A stretch of 64,000 nt of DNA from Saccharopolyspora rectivirgula DSM 43747 (GTDB lineage Bacteria; Actinomycetota; Actinomycetes; Mycobacteriales; Pseudonocardiaceae): assembly GCF_000497205.1 (NCBI RefSeq), contig NZ_AYJW01000002.1, forward strand, positions 59,896-123,895, given 5' to 3'. The notes under the pieces are model-generated. The model was not told where the DNA came from, made no database searches, and was given only the letters and a program-made list of their open reading frames with translations. Numbering within the stretch: the stretch's first letter is position 1; every line of letters starts with the position of its first letter. Below, piece after piece: positions 30,603 to 38,782 of the stretch. The position numbers and the translations under genes are program-made.

Positions 30603-31029
30603 GCGACCTCCGTCCGCTCTCGCCCATCGGAATGGTGTCCGAACAGGACCGACTCGGTTCCGCGGACCATCGCGGTGCTGGACCGCGACCGGGTACCGCT
30701 CGGGGAGGGCGGCACCGGAACAAGAACGTCCACAGTGAACATCGATGCGGCGCGCAGCGAGATCGGCGCAGCCGCCGTTGGCGACGACTTCGGTAGGGGC
30801 GAGATCCGCGCAGCGGTCGCGGCGGCCGAGCGCGGGGCGCGGACTGCAGAACCGCACCGGCCTCGCGGCGAACCGCCTCCGGTCCGGCGCAGTGCAGCTG
30901 CTCCGCGCGGTCGCGCGCTGCGCCGTCCGGTGCACCACTGCCCGACGGCAGGATCCGACATCACGATCACGGCATCCTCCGGGTTCACCCGCCCAAGGGA
31001 CCTTGCCTCCGCGCCACCTGCCAGCACGG
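30603..31029 (-). other. 427-base stretch between riboswitch and cobH, no convincing gene
   Basis: One frame stays open from an ATG at 31027 to a TGA that overlaps the cobH GTG (GTGA). Its third-position GC is only about 77 percent, clearly below the neighbours, and the sequence shows no known domain. It could be a degraded gene; cobG, which often precedes cobH, is a guess I could not confirm. Otherwise it is a long leader. Confidence 0.4.
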
Positions 31030-31195
31030 GCCGACGCGCAGTCTCCTGACTCCCGGATCACCGCGAGATCCCCGGCCTTCCAGCTGAGCGCAGCCGTGGC
31101 ACGAGCGGGGTTCGCTCCCCGGTCACAGTGGCGGGACCGTCCCGGATTCGCACCGGGTTCCTGCGACCGCCGGCCGCTGTATCCTCGCCCGTAAC
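31030..31195 (-). promoter_or_regulatory. cobalamin riboswitch upstream of cobH
   Basis: Read on the minus strand it holds the B12-riboswitch landmarks in order: an AACCCGGTGCGAATCCGGGAC segment, the B12-box region GCCACTGTGACCGGGGAG, then GATCCGGGAGTCAGGAGAC. The family represses B12 genes when adenosylcobalamin or a related cobalamin binds. It points toward cobH-cbiX-cysG. Confidence 0.9.
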
Positions 31196-31342
31196 TCACC
31201 GGAGGTCAAACATGGTGAGTTCGGTCACCGGCATTGGCGGGTACTCGGGAGATGACCGGCCGTCCCCACCGCGCCCCGCGGACGGAAACCGCGAAAGCGC
31301 AGGACAACGCGGATGGGAACGATCAGACAGCAGGAGGCAGCC

Positions 31343-31612
31343 ATGAACGAGACCCGCTCGATCCCCCTGAACCTCCAAGTGGTCGAGACCGGGGCGAAGA
31401 CCACTTGCGATGTTGGATTCACCACGCCCAGCGGCATGGCCATGCACGGGCACGGCACGGCCCGACGGCACCCGGACGACCCCGAGGTACCGGAGATCGG
31501 TGACGAGATCGCCATCGCCCGCGCCCTGTTCGACCTGGCGCACAAGCTCCTGGACAACGCGGCGCACGACATAGGCGAACGGTTGCACCGGCGGGTGCAC
31601 CTCCCGGCTTGA
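31343..31612 (+). CDS. DUF1876 domain protein
   Basis: An 89-residue protein of the actinobacterial DUF1876 family, a small dsRBD-like fold. The conserved core is present: GHGTARRHPDDPEVPEIGDEIAIARALFDLAHKLLDNAAHDI. The usual N-terminal D-I-x-h-x-E strand is diverged here (SIPLNLQVVETGAKTTC). The start is the ATG at 31343, with CAGGAGG upstream. The function is unknown. Its promoter lies close to the riboswitch on the opposite strand. Confidence 0.85.
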   Translation: MNETRSIPLNLQVVETGAKTTCDVGFTTPSGMAMHGHGTARRHPDDPEVPEIGDEIAIARALFDLAHKLLDNAAHDIGERLHRRVHLPA

Positions 31613-31686
31613 AACCACTCGCAGCGGATGTCCGGGTGGTAGCACCAGTGCGCCAGCACCCCCGCCGGCCAGCGCCGAGCGACCGG

Positions 31687-31716
31687 AAAGGCCCCTTCCC
31701 GCGGGAGGGGCCTTTT
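31687..31716. terminator. bidirectional rho-independent terminator
   Basis: AAAGGCCCCTTCCC and GGGAGGGGCCTTTT pair with one bulged base; the arms begin with A-run and end with T-run, so it works in both directions between the convergent DUF1876 and decarboxylase genes. Confidence 0.85.
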
Positions 31717-31733
31717 CCGCGGCGGTCCGCCGG

Positions 31734-33176
31734 CTACTGCCCCGCGGCGATGGCCTCCCGGCGGATCCGCTCCCAAGCGGCCAGGACGTGCCGCCGCTCG
31801 GTCTGCGGGGACCCCACCGCCAGCCGCAGCAGCACCCGCCCGTCCACCTTGGTGTGCGACAGGTACAGCTCACCGCTGTCGTTGAGCGTCTCCAGCAGCT
31901 GCAGCGTTCGGCGGTTGGCCTCCTCCACCGGCAGCCCGGGGAACCGCGGCCGGAAGCACACCAGGGAGAACGGGTGCGGCTCCAGCAGCTCGAACTCCGG
32001 GTCGTCGCGCACCAGGGCGGCGAACTCCTGGGCCAAGCCGACAGTGGTGCGGATGTGCTCGCGCAGCCCGCTGGCGCCGTACCAGCGCAGCACCGACCAC
32101 AGCTTCAACGAGCGGAACCTGCGCCCCAGCGGCACCTGCCAGTCCCGGTAGTCGATCACCGCACCGGACAGCGTCGCCGGGTTGCGCAAGTACTCCGGCA
32201 GGATCGACAGGGCGTTGATCAGCGGGGCCCGGTCGGCCATCCACAGCACGCTGCAATCGAAATTGGTCAGCAGCCACTTGTGCGGGTTGGTGCAGTAGGA
32301 GTCGGCGTGGTCGGCGACCCCGTCGTTGATCCAGCGGAACTCCGGGCACACCGCGGCCACCCCGGCATATGCCGCGTCCACGTGCAACCACACCCGGTGC
32401 TGGCGGCAAACCCTCCCGATCTCGGGCACCGGGTCCACGGCGGTGGTGGAGGTGGTGCCGATCGTCGCGCAGACCATGGTGGGCACCGCGCCGGCCGCGA
32501 CGTCTTCGGCGATCAGCTCGGCCAGGTGCGCCGGATCCATCGCCAACGTCCGCGGATCGTCCTCGACGACCCGCACGTTGGCGGCCCCCACCCCGGCCAT
32601 CCGGGCCGCGCGCTGCAGCGACGAATGGGTGTGCTCGGAGACGTAGACCGTGTACCGCCGGGTGATCCCGGATTCGGCCACCTGCCCGTCGCTGGCCCGC
32701 TGCAGGGCCGCCAGCAGTGCCACCAGCGCCGCGCTGGAAGCCGAGTCCTGGACGACCCCACCACCGGTGGAGTCGGTGCGGAAGCGCTCCGGCAGGCCCA
32801 GCAGCTCGACCAGCCAGTCGACGACGAGGGTTTCCAGCTCGGTGCAAGCCGGGCTGGTCGCCCACAGCATCCCCTGCACCCCCAGGCCGCTGGAGAGCAG
32901 ATCGCCGAGAACCGCCGGCCCGCTGGCGTTCGCCGGGAAGTAGGCGAAGAAACCGGGGTGCTGCCAATGCGTCACCCCGGGCAGCAGCACCTGGTCCAGG
33001 TCCCGCAGCACCGCCTCGAAGGGTTCGCCGTGCTCCGGTGGGCGTGCCGGCAGCTTCTCCCGCACTTCACCCGGCCGCACCGCGGAACGCACCGGGTGTT
33101 CTTCGATTCCGGCGTAGTAGTCGGCGATCCAGTCCACCACCTGCTTGCCGAGGCGCCGGAATTCCTCCGGTGTCAT
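31734..33176 (-). CDS. PLP-dependent aromatic-L-amino-acid-type decarboxylase
   Basis: A group II PLP decarboxylase of about 480 residues, the type acting on aromatic amino acids. The Schiff-base lysine is in the family motif NPHKWLLTNFDCS. The cofactor Asp is in WLHVDAAYAGVA, the ring-stacking His in SEHTHSSLQRAARMAG, and the N-terminal TPEEFRRLGKQVVDWIADY is typical. The start is taken as the ATG at 33176; a GTG four codons upstream (33188) is possible. The substrate (Trp, Tyr, Phe or DOPA) cannot be decided by eye. It stands alone, between terminator hairpins. Confidence 0.88.
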   Translation of the reverse strand: MTPEEFRRLGKQVVDWIADYYAGIEEHPVRSAVRPGEVREKLPARPPEHGEPFEAVLRDLDQVLLPGVTHWQHPGFFAYFPANASGPAVLGDLLSSGLGVQGMLWATSPACTELETLVVDWLVELLGLPERFRTDSTGGGVVQDSASSAALVALLAALQRASDGQVAESGITRRYTVYVSEHTHSSLQRAARMAGVGAANVRVVEDDPRTLAMDPAHLAELIAEDVAAGAVPTMVCATIGTTSTTAVDPVPEIGRVCRQHRVWLHVDAAYAGVAAVCPEFRWINDGVADHADSYCTNPHKWLLTNFDCSVLWMADRAPLINALSILPEYLRNPATLSGAVIDYRDWQVPLGRRFRSLKLWSVLRWYGASGLREHIRTTVGLAQEFAALVRDDPEFELLEPHPFSLVCFRPRFPGLPVEEANRRTLQLLETLNDSGELYLSHTKVDGRVLLRLAVGSPQTERRHVLAAWERIRREAIAAGQ

Positions 33177-33237
33177 GTGAGCGTTCACCCCGCCCAGCTT
33201 TCCACTCGGCTGCGACGGCGGGAACCCGCGGACGCGA

Positions 33238-33272
33238 ACGGACACCGCGGCTGCGGGCTCCGCGGTGTCCGT
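33238..33272 (-). terminator. hairpin terminator after the lipase gene
   Basis: A perfect 13-bp stem (ACGGACACCGCGG and complement) with a 9-base loop, starting nine bases after the lipase stop. Confidence 0.65.
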
Positions 33273-33280
33273 GGCGGTGA

Positions 33281-33946
33281 TCAGCTCTCGAAGAAGTCGA
33301 CCACTTCACCGAACACATCGGTGTTGGTCAGGAACCCGAGGTGGGTCTCGCAAGCCACCAGGTTGTTCTGGGCGCCGTCGACCCGGGTGTTGGTGTAGGG
33401 GACGATGATGCCGTCGCAGGGCGAGTACCACGTCGCGTACTCCGCGTCACCCGGCGTGGGATCACCGGAGTTCAGCTGCCGCTCGAAGCTGGATCCGGGC
33501 AGCATCTCCTGGCACGACCGGTAGATCAGGCACGCGCTGGCGTAAGTGGTCCCCTGGTTGGCCCCGGCCAGCGAAGCCCAGTGCCCCACGTTGACGTGCC
33601 CGCCGAGTTCCTTCATGTACCAGCGCGTCACCAGCCCGCCCATCGAGTGGTTGACGATGTCCACCTTGTCCGCTCCGGTTTCCTGGAGCACCTGCTCGAT
33701 GAAGTCGCCGAGCTGAGCCGCGCTGATCTCGTTGGACTGGCTCCAGTCGTACTCGAAAGCGTGCAACTGGCTGGAGTCGTACCCCTGGAGCCGGAAGTAC
33801 GCTTGGGCGGCCACCCAGTTCGAAGCGCTCCCGGTGTAACCGTGCACGAACACCACTGGGTTCTTGCCGGCCGCGTGGGCGGTGCCCAGGGGACTGAGGA
33901 CTGCGAGCGCCAAACACGCCAGCAGCACACCGAACAATCGACGCAT
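33281..33946 (-). CDS. secreted lipase/esterase (Lipase_2-like alpha/beta hydrolase)
   Basis: 221 residues with a Sec signal peptide (MRRLFGVLLACLALAVLSPLGTAHA). The oxyanion-hole strand is PVVFVHGYTGSASNW. The nucleophile elbow reads NHSMGGLV (Asn at the first elbow position rather than the usual Gly; Bacillus LipA has Ala there). A late His (THLGFL) and Asp residues can complete the triad. Four Cys in the mature part may form two disulfides. It resembles class 2 triacylglycerol lipases such as Bacillus LipA. It is divergent from the LuxR-family regulator, so regulation by that neighbour is possible. Confidence 0.88.
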   Translation of the reverse strand: MRRLFGVLLACLALAVLSPLGTAHAAGKNPVVFVHGYTGSASNWVAAQAYFRLQGYDSSQLHAFEYDWSQSNEISAAQLGDFIEQVLQETGADKVDIVNHSMGGLVTRWYMKELGGHVNVGHWASLAGANQGTTYASACLIYRSCQEMLPGSSFERQLNSGDPTPGDAEYATWYSPCDGIIVPYTNTRVDGAQNNLVACETHLGFLTNTDVFGEVVDFFES

Positions 33947-34122
33947 TGCGCCTCCCAGGACGTTGAATTCTGGAGACGCAGCAATACTTGGCGAAGATCA
34001 GCCCCCGGCACATCGGCGAAATCACCAGTCTCGCGGGCGTTCCGCCGAAATCGCGCGAGCACGCGGAACAGCCACCGATTGTCCGATTTACCCGATCACC
34101 ACAGGTCGATAACACTCTTGTC

Positions 34123-36819
34123 ATGCTCAGCGAGCTGGAAAAAGCGGCGGCTGCGCCGGAAAATCTCCACGGGCGCACCGAAGAAGCCGCTGTTCTGCTC
34201 CGTGCGGCGGAAAGCGCTCGCCGGCGAAGCGGTAGCGCGTTGGTGATAACCGGGGAACCCGGACTGGGCCGCACCGCGCTGCTGAACCAGCTCTTCCGGG
34301 AGGCCACCGGGTTCAAAACGCTCCGGCTGCAGGGTTTTTCCGCTGAACAGCACATCCCGCTGGGCGGGGTGTGGTCGCTGCTGCGACTGCTGGGCGTCGC
34401 CGGGAGCGGAATGCCGGTGGCGCCGGCACGGGAAATCTGGGCGCTGCTGCGGGAGAAGTCCCGGCACCGCGCGATCTTGCTGGGCGTGGACGACGCGCAC
34501 CACCTGGACCGGGAATCGTTGACCGCGCTGGTCTTCGCGGCCAGGAGGACGGCCGACCTGCCGGTGCTGGTGGTCTTCACCGCGGAAACCGGTTCCGCGG
34601 AGCTTCCCGAGCTGTGGCGGGGGATCCGCGAACTCCCCCTCCGCCCGCTGGACGACGACGCCTGCCGACGATTGATCGAAGACCGCTGGCCCGGAGAGCT
34701 GTGCCCGCAAGCCGTCGACGCGGTGTGCACCGCCGCGGGCGGCAACCCGCAAGCCGCGGTGGAACTCGTCGAAGCGCTGACCCCCCAGCAGCGGGCCGGG
34801 TTGGCGCCGATCCGGCAGCCGCTGGTGCCGAACGGCCGGTTGGGCAGCCGGTACCTGCGGGAGTTCCGCGCGCTGCCACCGGAGTGCCGCACGATCGTGC
34901 TGGCCGCGGCCGTCGAAGAGGACCTCGGCACGGCCGCTGCCGCCCGGGAGGTCACCGAAGCCGGCCTGCGGGACATCGCCGCCCGCGGGCTCGCGGACGT
35001 CAGCGGGCGCACCGTGCGAGTGCCGCGCGTCGCGCGGTCCGTGGTGCTGGATGCCGCTGGCCCGGCGGAAATCCGGCAGGCGCACGGTTTCCTCGCCAGA
35101 GCGCTGGCCACCTCGGCCACCCCGGACCGGCTCGCCTGGCACCGCGCCGCAGCCGAAGACGGCCCCGACAGCTGCCGCTCCGCGCGATTGGCCCGAGCGG
35201 CCGAACGGGCCCGCGAGCACGGGGACTACGCCACCGCCGCACGGGCCTACGAACAGGCCGCCCGCTCAGCCGCGTCGGCAGTGGACAGAACTCGCCAGCT
35301 GCTGGCGGCCAGCCGGGACAGCTGGCTCGACGGACAGCACGGCCACGCCATCTCGCTGGTGCGCCAAGCCCGACAACTGGCCTGCACCAGCAGCGAACGC
35401 GGCCTCGCCGAGCTGTTCCGGGGAACCATGGAACTGCGCAGCGGGGACCCGGCGCTGGCCCGGCGAACGCTGCGCGAAGCAGCCGAAGAACTGCTGGCCA
35501 GCGATCGGGAACTGGCGCTCACCGCCCTGCTGCTGGCCGGCGAATCCGACTGGATCACCGGTGACTACCGCGGCTACCAGGACACCGCGCAGCGGGTGCG
35601 CCACTTGCGGAGCGGTGCCGACCGACCGGCCGAACAGCTCATCTTCGAGCACTTCGCCGGGATGTCGGCCACCGTCGAAGGACAGCACCGGCGAGCGGTC
35701 CCCGCACTGCACCGCGTGGTGCAGCTGGCTGAAACGACCACCGAACCGATGTCCCAGATCCTGGCCAGCCAAGCCGCCTACACCCTGGGGGACGCCGTCC
35801 GGGCCCGCGATCTCGCCTGCCGGGCGCAGAGCAGCGCGCAGCGTCTGGGGCAGCACTGGCAGCTGCCGTGGGCGCTGGTGTACCGGTCGCTGGCCGCGCT
35901 GCAGCTCGACCGGTACGCCGAGGCGGAAGCCAGCTCCCTGCAGGGCCTGCGGATCGCGCGCTCGCTGGGGCAGCACAACACCGGGATCGACCACCTCGCC
36001 ATCCTCGCGCTGACCGCTGCGCTGCGCGGGGAGCAGGACACCACCCGGCACCGGCTGAACCGGGAGTTCACCGAAGGCGTGGCCAGTCGCGGCCTGGCCC
36101 GCCCGGACGCGTTCAGCTCGTGGGCGCAGGGCTGCGCCGCGCTGGCCGCCGAACGACCGCTGGACGCGGTGCAGCGGATGCGGTCGATGAACTCGTGGAA
36201 CGGGCAGACCAACACGGTGGTGCGGGTGATGGCCGCGCCGCACTTCACCGAGGCCGCAGCCGCCTGCGGGCAGCAGGACGAAGCCGGGGGCACCATCCGG
36301 GCCTTCGACGACTGGGCGTCCCACACCGGCAGCAGAACTCGCCTGGCGCTCTCCCACCGCTCGCACGCCCTGCTGGCCGGCCGGTCGGCGGAGGCCGACG
36401 AGCACTTCCGGACCGCCATCGAACTGCACCGCACCTCCGGGGCCTGCGTGGAGCTGGCCCGCACCGAGCTGCTGTACGCCAAGCAGCTGCGGCGCGACCG
36501 CAAGCCCGGTGCGGCGCGCCGGTTGCTGGCGGAGGCGTGGCAGATCTTCCGCGACTGCGACGTTCCCGCGTGGGCGGACAAGGCGCGGGCGGAGCTGCGG
36601 GCCGCGGGGGCGAAAGTCCCCGGCGACGACCGGCCCGGGCGCGCGGAGCTGACCCCGCAGCAGGAGGAGATCTCCCGCCTGGTCGCGGAGGGCGCCACCA
36701 ACCGGGAGATAGCGGCGCACCTGCACATCAGCCACCGCACCGTGGACTACCACCTGCGCAACATCTTCACCAAGCTCGGGGTTCGGTCCCGGGTGGAGTT
36801 GGCGAAGCTGATGCGCTGA
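34123..36819 (+). CDS. large LuxR-family (LAL-like) ATPase transcriptional regulator
   Basis: About 898 residues. The N-terminal AAA/STAND ATPase domain starts at HGRTEEAAVLL. Walker A reads VITGEPGLGRTALLNQL, with Arg in place of the invariant Lys; Walker B is ILLGVDDAHHLD. A long TPR-like helical middle (about 350-800) follows. The C-terminal LuxR HTH is LTPQQEEISRLVAEGATNREIAAHLHISHRT plus DYHLRNIFTKLGVRSRVELAK. The start is uncertain: the ATG at 34123 is preferred for coding quality, while a TTG at 33988 keeps the frame open. The 3' end overlaps the convergent ferredoxin gene by 53 bases. LAL regulators often control specialised metabolism or sugar use; the target here is unknown. Confidence 0.85.
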   Translation: MLSELEKAAAAPENLHGRTEEAAVLLRAAESARRRSGSALVITGEPGLGRTALLNQLFREATGFKTLRLQGFSAEQHIPLGGVWSLLRLLGVAGSGMPVAPAREIWALLREKSRHRAILLGVDDAHHLDRESLTALVFAARRTADLPVLVVFTAETGSAELPELWRGIRELPLRPLDDDACRRLIEDRWPGELCPQAVDAVCTAAGGNPQAAVELVEALTPQQRAGLAPIRQPLVPNGRLGSRYLREFRALPPECRTIVLAAAVEEDLGTAAAAREVTEAGLRDIAARGLADVSGRTVRVPRVARSVVLDAAGPAEIRQAHGFLARALATSATPDRLAWHRAAAEDGPDSCRSARLARAAERAREHGDYATAARAYEQAARSAASAVDRTRQLLAASRDSWLDGQHGHAISLVRQARQLACTSSERGLAELFRGTMELRSGDPALARRTLREAAEELLASDRELALTALLLAGESDWITGDYRGYQDTAQRVRHLRSGADRPAEQLIFEHFAGMSATVEGQHRRAVPALHRVVQLAETTTEPMSQILASQAAYTLGDAVRARDLACRAQSSAQRLGQHWQLPWALVYRSLAALQLDRYAEAEASSLQGLRIARSLGQHNTGIDHLAILALTAALRGEQDTTRHRLNREFTEGVASRGLARPDAFSSWAQGCAALAAERPLDAVQRMRSMNSWNGQTNTVVRVMAAPHFTEAAAACGQQDEAGGTIRAFDDWASHTGSRTRLALSHRSHALLAGRSAEADEHFRTAIELHRTSGACVELARTELLYAKQLRRDRKPGAARRLLAEAWQIFRDCDVPAWADKARAELRAAGAKVPGDDRPGRAELTPQQEEISRLVAEGATNREIAAHLHISHRTVDYHLRNIFTKLGVRSRVELAKLMR

Positions 36820-36994
36820 CCAGCCGCAGGGCGTCGGCGGGGCAGACCTCCACGCACTCCCCGCAGGCGGTGCACCGCTCGTCGAGCACCCGCGGTCGCC
36901 CCGGTGCGGGGCGCAGGGCGTGCTCCGGGCAGGTCAGCAGGCACGCTCCGCAGGCGGTGCAGGCCGAGGAGACCACCAGCCGCTCATCGGGCAT
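36767..36994 (-). CDS. 2x[4Fe-4S] ferredoxin at the end of the cob operon
   Basis: A 75-residue protein with two classical C-x-x-C-x-x-C-x-x-x-C-P motifs (CTACGACLLTCP and CTACGECVEVCP), enough for two [4Fe-4S] clusters. The C-terminal 20 residues are Ser/Pro-rich. The start overlaps the cbiG-cobJ stop by 11 bases, so it is translated with the corrin genes and is probably an electron carrier for one of their steps; that is inference. Its 3' end overlaps the convergent regulator gene. Confidence 0.9.
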   Translation of the reverse strand: MPDERLVVSSACTACGACLLTCPEHALRPAPGRPRVLDERCTACGECVEVCPADALRLVSASASPTPPGTEPRAW

Positions 36995-38738
36995 CGGTGC
37001 TCATCCACCGGTAGCCGCGGGGAGTGACCATGCGCTGCCCGACCACGGTCGTCTGCGACGACCCCACGACGACCGTGGTGAGCATGTCCACTTCCGCGGG
37101 GTCGAACTCGGAGATCGGCGCGCACCACACCCGCTGACCGCTGCGGGTGGCCTGGCGCACCGCGCCGACCGGGGTGGTGGCCGGCCGGTGCTCGGCGAGG
37201 ATCTCCAACGCCCGGCCGAGCTGCCAGTCCCGGTCCTTGGAGCGCGGGTTGTAGAAGCACACCACCAGGTCGCCTTCCGCGGCAGCGCGCACCCGCCGTT
37301 CGATCACGTCCCACGGGGTGTGCAGGTCCGACAGGCTGATCAGGGCGTGATCGTGCCCGAGCGGGGCGCCCAGCAGGGCGGACGCGGCCAGGGCCGCCGT
37401 CACCCCGGGAACCCCCACCACTTCGATCTCGAGCCCGGCCTTCGCCAGGGCCGGGCTGGCCATGGCGTACACCCCGGCGTCCCCGGAGCCGATCAGGGCC
37501 ACGGCCTTGCCCTGCCGGGCCAGTTCCACGGCTTCGGTCGCCCTGGCCTCTTCCTGGCCGAGTCCGCTGGAGCGCACCTCGGTGCCCGGGCGCAGCAGGT
37601 GCCGGACCTGGTCCAGGTACTGGTCGAGGCCGACCACGACCGAGGCGCGCCGCAGCTCCGCGTCCGCGCGCGGGGCCCGCAGGTCGGGGGCTCCGGGGCC
37701 GATGCCGACGATGGCCAGACGTCCTCGCGGCAGGATCCGGGCTGCTGCGGCGGTGACGTTGTCGCCCTTGATCTTGGGCACCGCCAGTTCCACCGGGGCC
37801 CCGTAGCCGAGTTCTGCCGCCGCGTGCAGCGCCGCGGCCTCCGCCACGCTGGGCGTGCCCAGTTCGGCGTTGACCACTTCACTGGGGTTGGGCACGTCGA
37901 CGTCGGCCAGCACCTGCGCCGGGTAGGTCAGCAGCGGCAGCTCGTCCCCGCCCGAGTGCCAGAAGCCGAGGTCCTGCACGGCTTCCAGGATCCCGGTCTC
38001 GTCGGCTTTGCGGTCCACGCTGGCGCAGGCCCGGATCGCCCGCGGGTCGAGCCCGTGGTCGCGGTCCAGCCGCGCGATGGTCTCGGCGACGGCGGTGCGG
38101 GGCACGCCGCGCGCCGAGCCGACTCCCACCACCAGGGTGCGCGGGATGATCCGCAGCGTGTTCCGGTCTTCCCGGTCCTCCGGCCGCCGGTCGTCGATGA
38201 TGATCGTCCACGTCGGGTTCTCCACGTCGGTGGAGACGTTCTCCGGCAGCGCGGGGAGCGGGAAGCCCAGCGGGTTGACCAGCCGCACCGGTTCCCCGTC
38301 GAGGACGGCCACTCCGCAGCCGGCCAGGTCGCCGTCGACGGAGGCGTCCAGCATGTCCACCAGTTCGTCCAGCGGGGTGATCCCGGTGCTGTCGGTGGCC
38401 GTGGTGATCACCGGGGTGCAGCCGAGCGCTTCGGCCACGTGCGCGGCCAGCTCGTTGGCCCCGCCGGCGTGCCCGCCGGCCAGGGCGATGGCGAACTGCC
38501 GCCCCTCGTCGACGCACACCACCGCCGGATCGGTGTGCTTGTCCCGCAGCAGCGGGGCGATCAGACGCACGGTGGCGCCAGTGGCCAAGAAGAACACCGC
38601 TGCGTCCAGGTGGTCCCACAGCCGCCGCAGCGCCGAGCCGACTGGTCCGTCCGCCACCACCGCGTCCGGACCGAGCCGCACGGCCAGTTCGGCTGCTGCC
38701 CGTTTTCCCGCCGCGGTCACCGCGAACAGCCCGATCAC
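36984..38738 (-). CDS. cobJ: CbiG-CobJ fusion (cobalt-precorrin-5A hydrolase / precorrin-3B C17-methyltransferase)
   Basis: A 584-residue two-enzyme fusion of corrin-ring contraction. Residues 1-335 are CbiG: LFAVTAAGKR opening, LATGATVRLIAPLL, AGGHAGGANELA, and the C-terminal CbiG domain VVGVGSARGVPRTAV. Residues about 340-584 are the SAM-dependent CobJ/CbiH: LAIVGIGPGAPDLRAPRA, LIGSGDAGVYAMA, VPGVTAALAASALLGAPLGHD, and FYNPRSKDRDWQL. CobJ methylates C-17 with ring contraction; CbiG opens the resulting lactone and releases a two-carbon unit. The start is GTG/ATG at 38738, 44 bases after cobL. The next gene is the overlapping ferredoxin. Confidence 0.93.
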   Translation of the reverse strand: MIGLFAVTAAGKRAAAELAVRLGPDAVVADGPVGSALRRLWDHLDAAVFFLATGATVRLIAPLLRDKHTDPAVVCVDEGRQFAIALAGGHAGGANELAAHVAEALGCTPVITTATDSTGITPLDELVDMLDASVDGDLAGCGVAVLDGEPVRLVNPLGFPLPALPENVSTDVENPTWTIIIDDRRPEDREDRNTLRIIPRTLVVGVGSARGVPRTAVAETIARLDRDHGLDPRAIRACASVDRKADETGILEAVQDLGFWHSGGDELPLLTYPAQVLADVDVPNPSEVVNAELGTPSVAEAAALHAAAELGYGAPVELAVPKIKGDNVTAAAARILPRGRLAIVGIGPGAPDLRAPRADAELRRASVVVGLDQYLDQVRHLLRPGTEVRSSGLGQEEARATEAVELARQGKAVALIGSGDAGVYAMASPALAKAGLEIEVVGVPGVTAALAASALLGAPLGHDHALISLSDLHTPWDVIERRVRAAAEGDLVVCFYNPRSKDRDWQLGRALEILAEHRPATTPVGAVRQATRSGQRVWCAPISEFDPAEVDMLTTVVVGSSQTTVVGQRMVTPRGYRWMSTDAR

Positions 38739-38782
38739 GCTTCCTCGCTCCCTGCTTCGTCACCGGTGAACCCGGCCGGCCG

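Noticed and set aside
29961..31199. A 412-codon minus-strand frame joining cobH to the riboswitch
   Set aside because: The part upstream of 30602 translates riboswitch sequence and has no protein character; cobH has a strong ribosome site at 30602.
33988..34122. N-terminal extension of the LuxR-family regulator from a TTG
   Set aside because: The 45 extra codons have poorer third-position GC and no family similarity; kept only as an alternative start.
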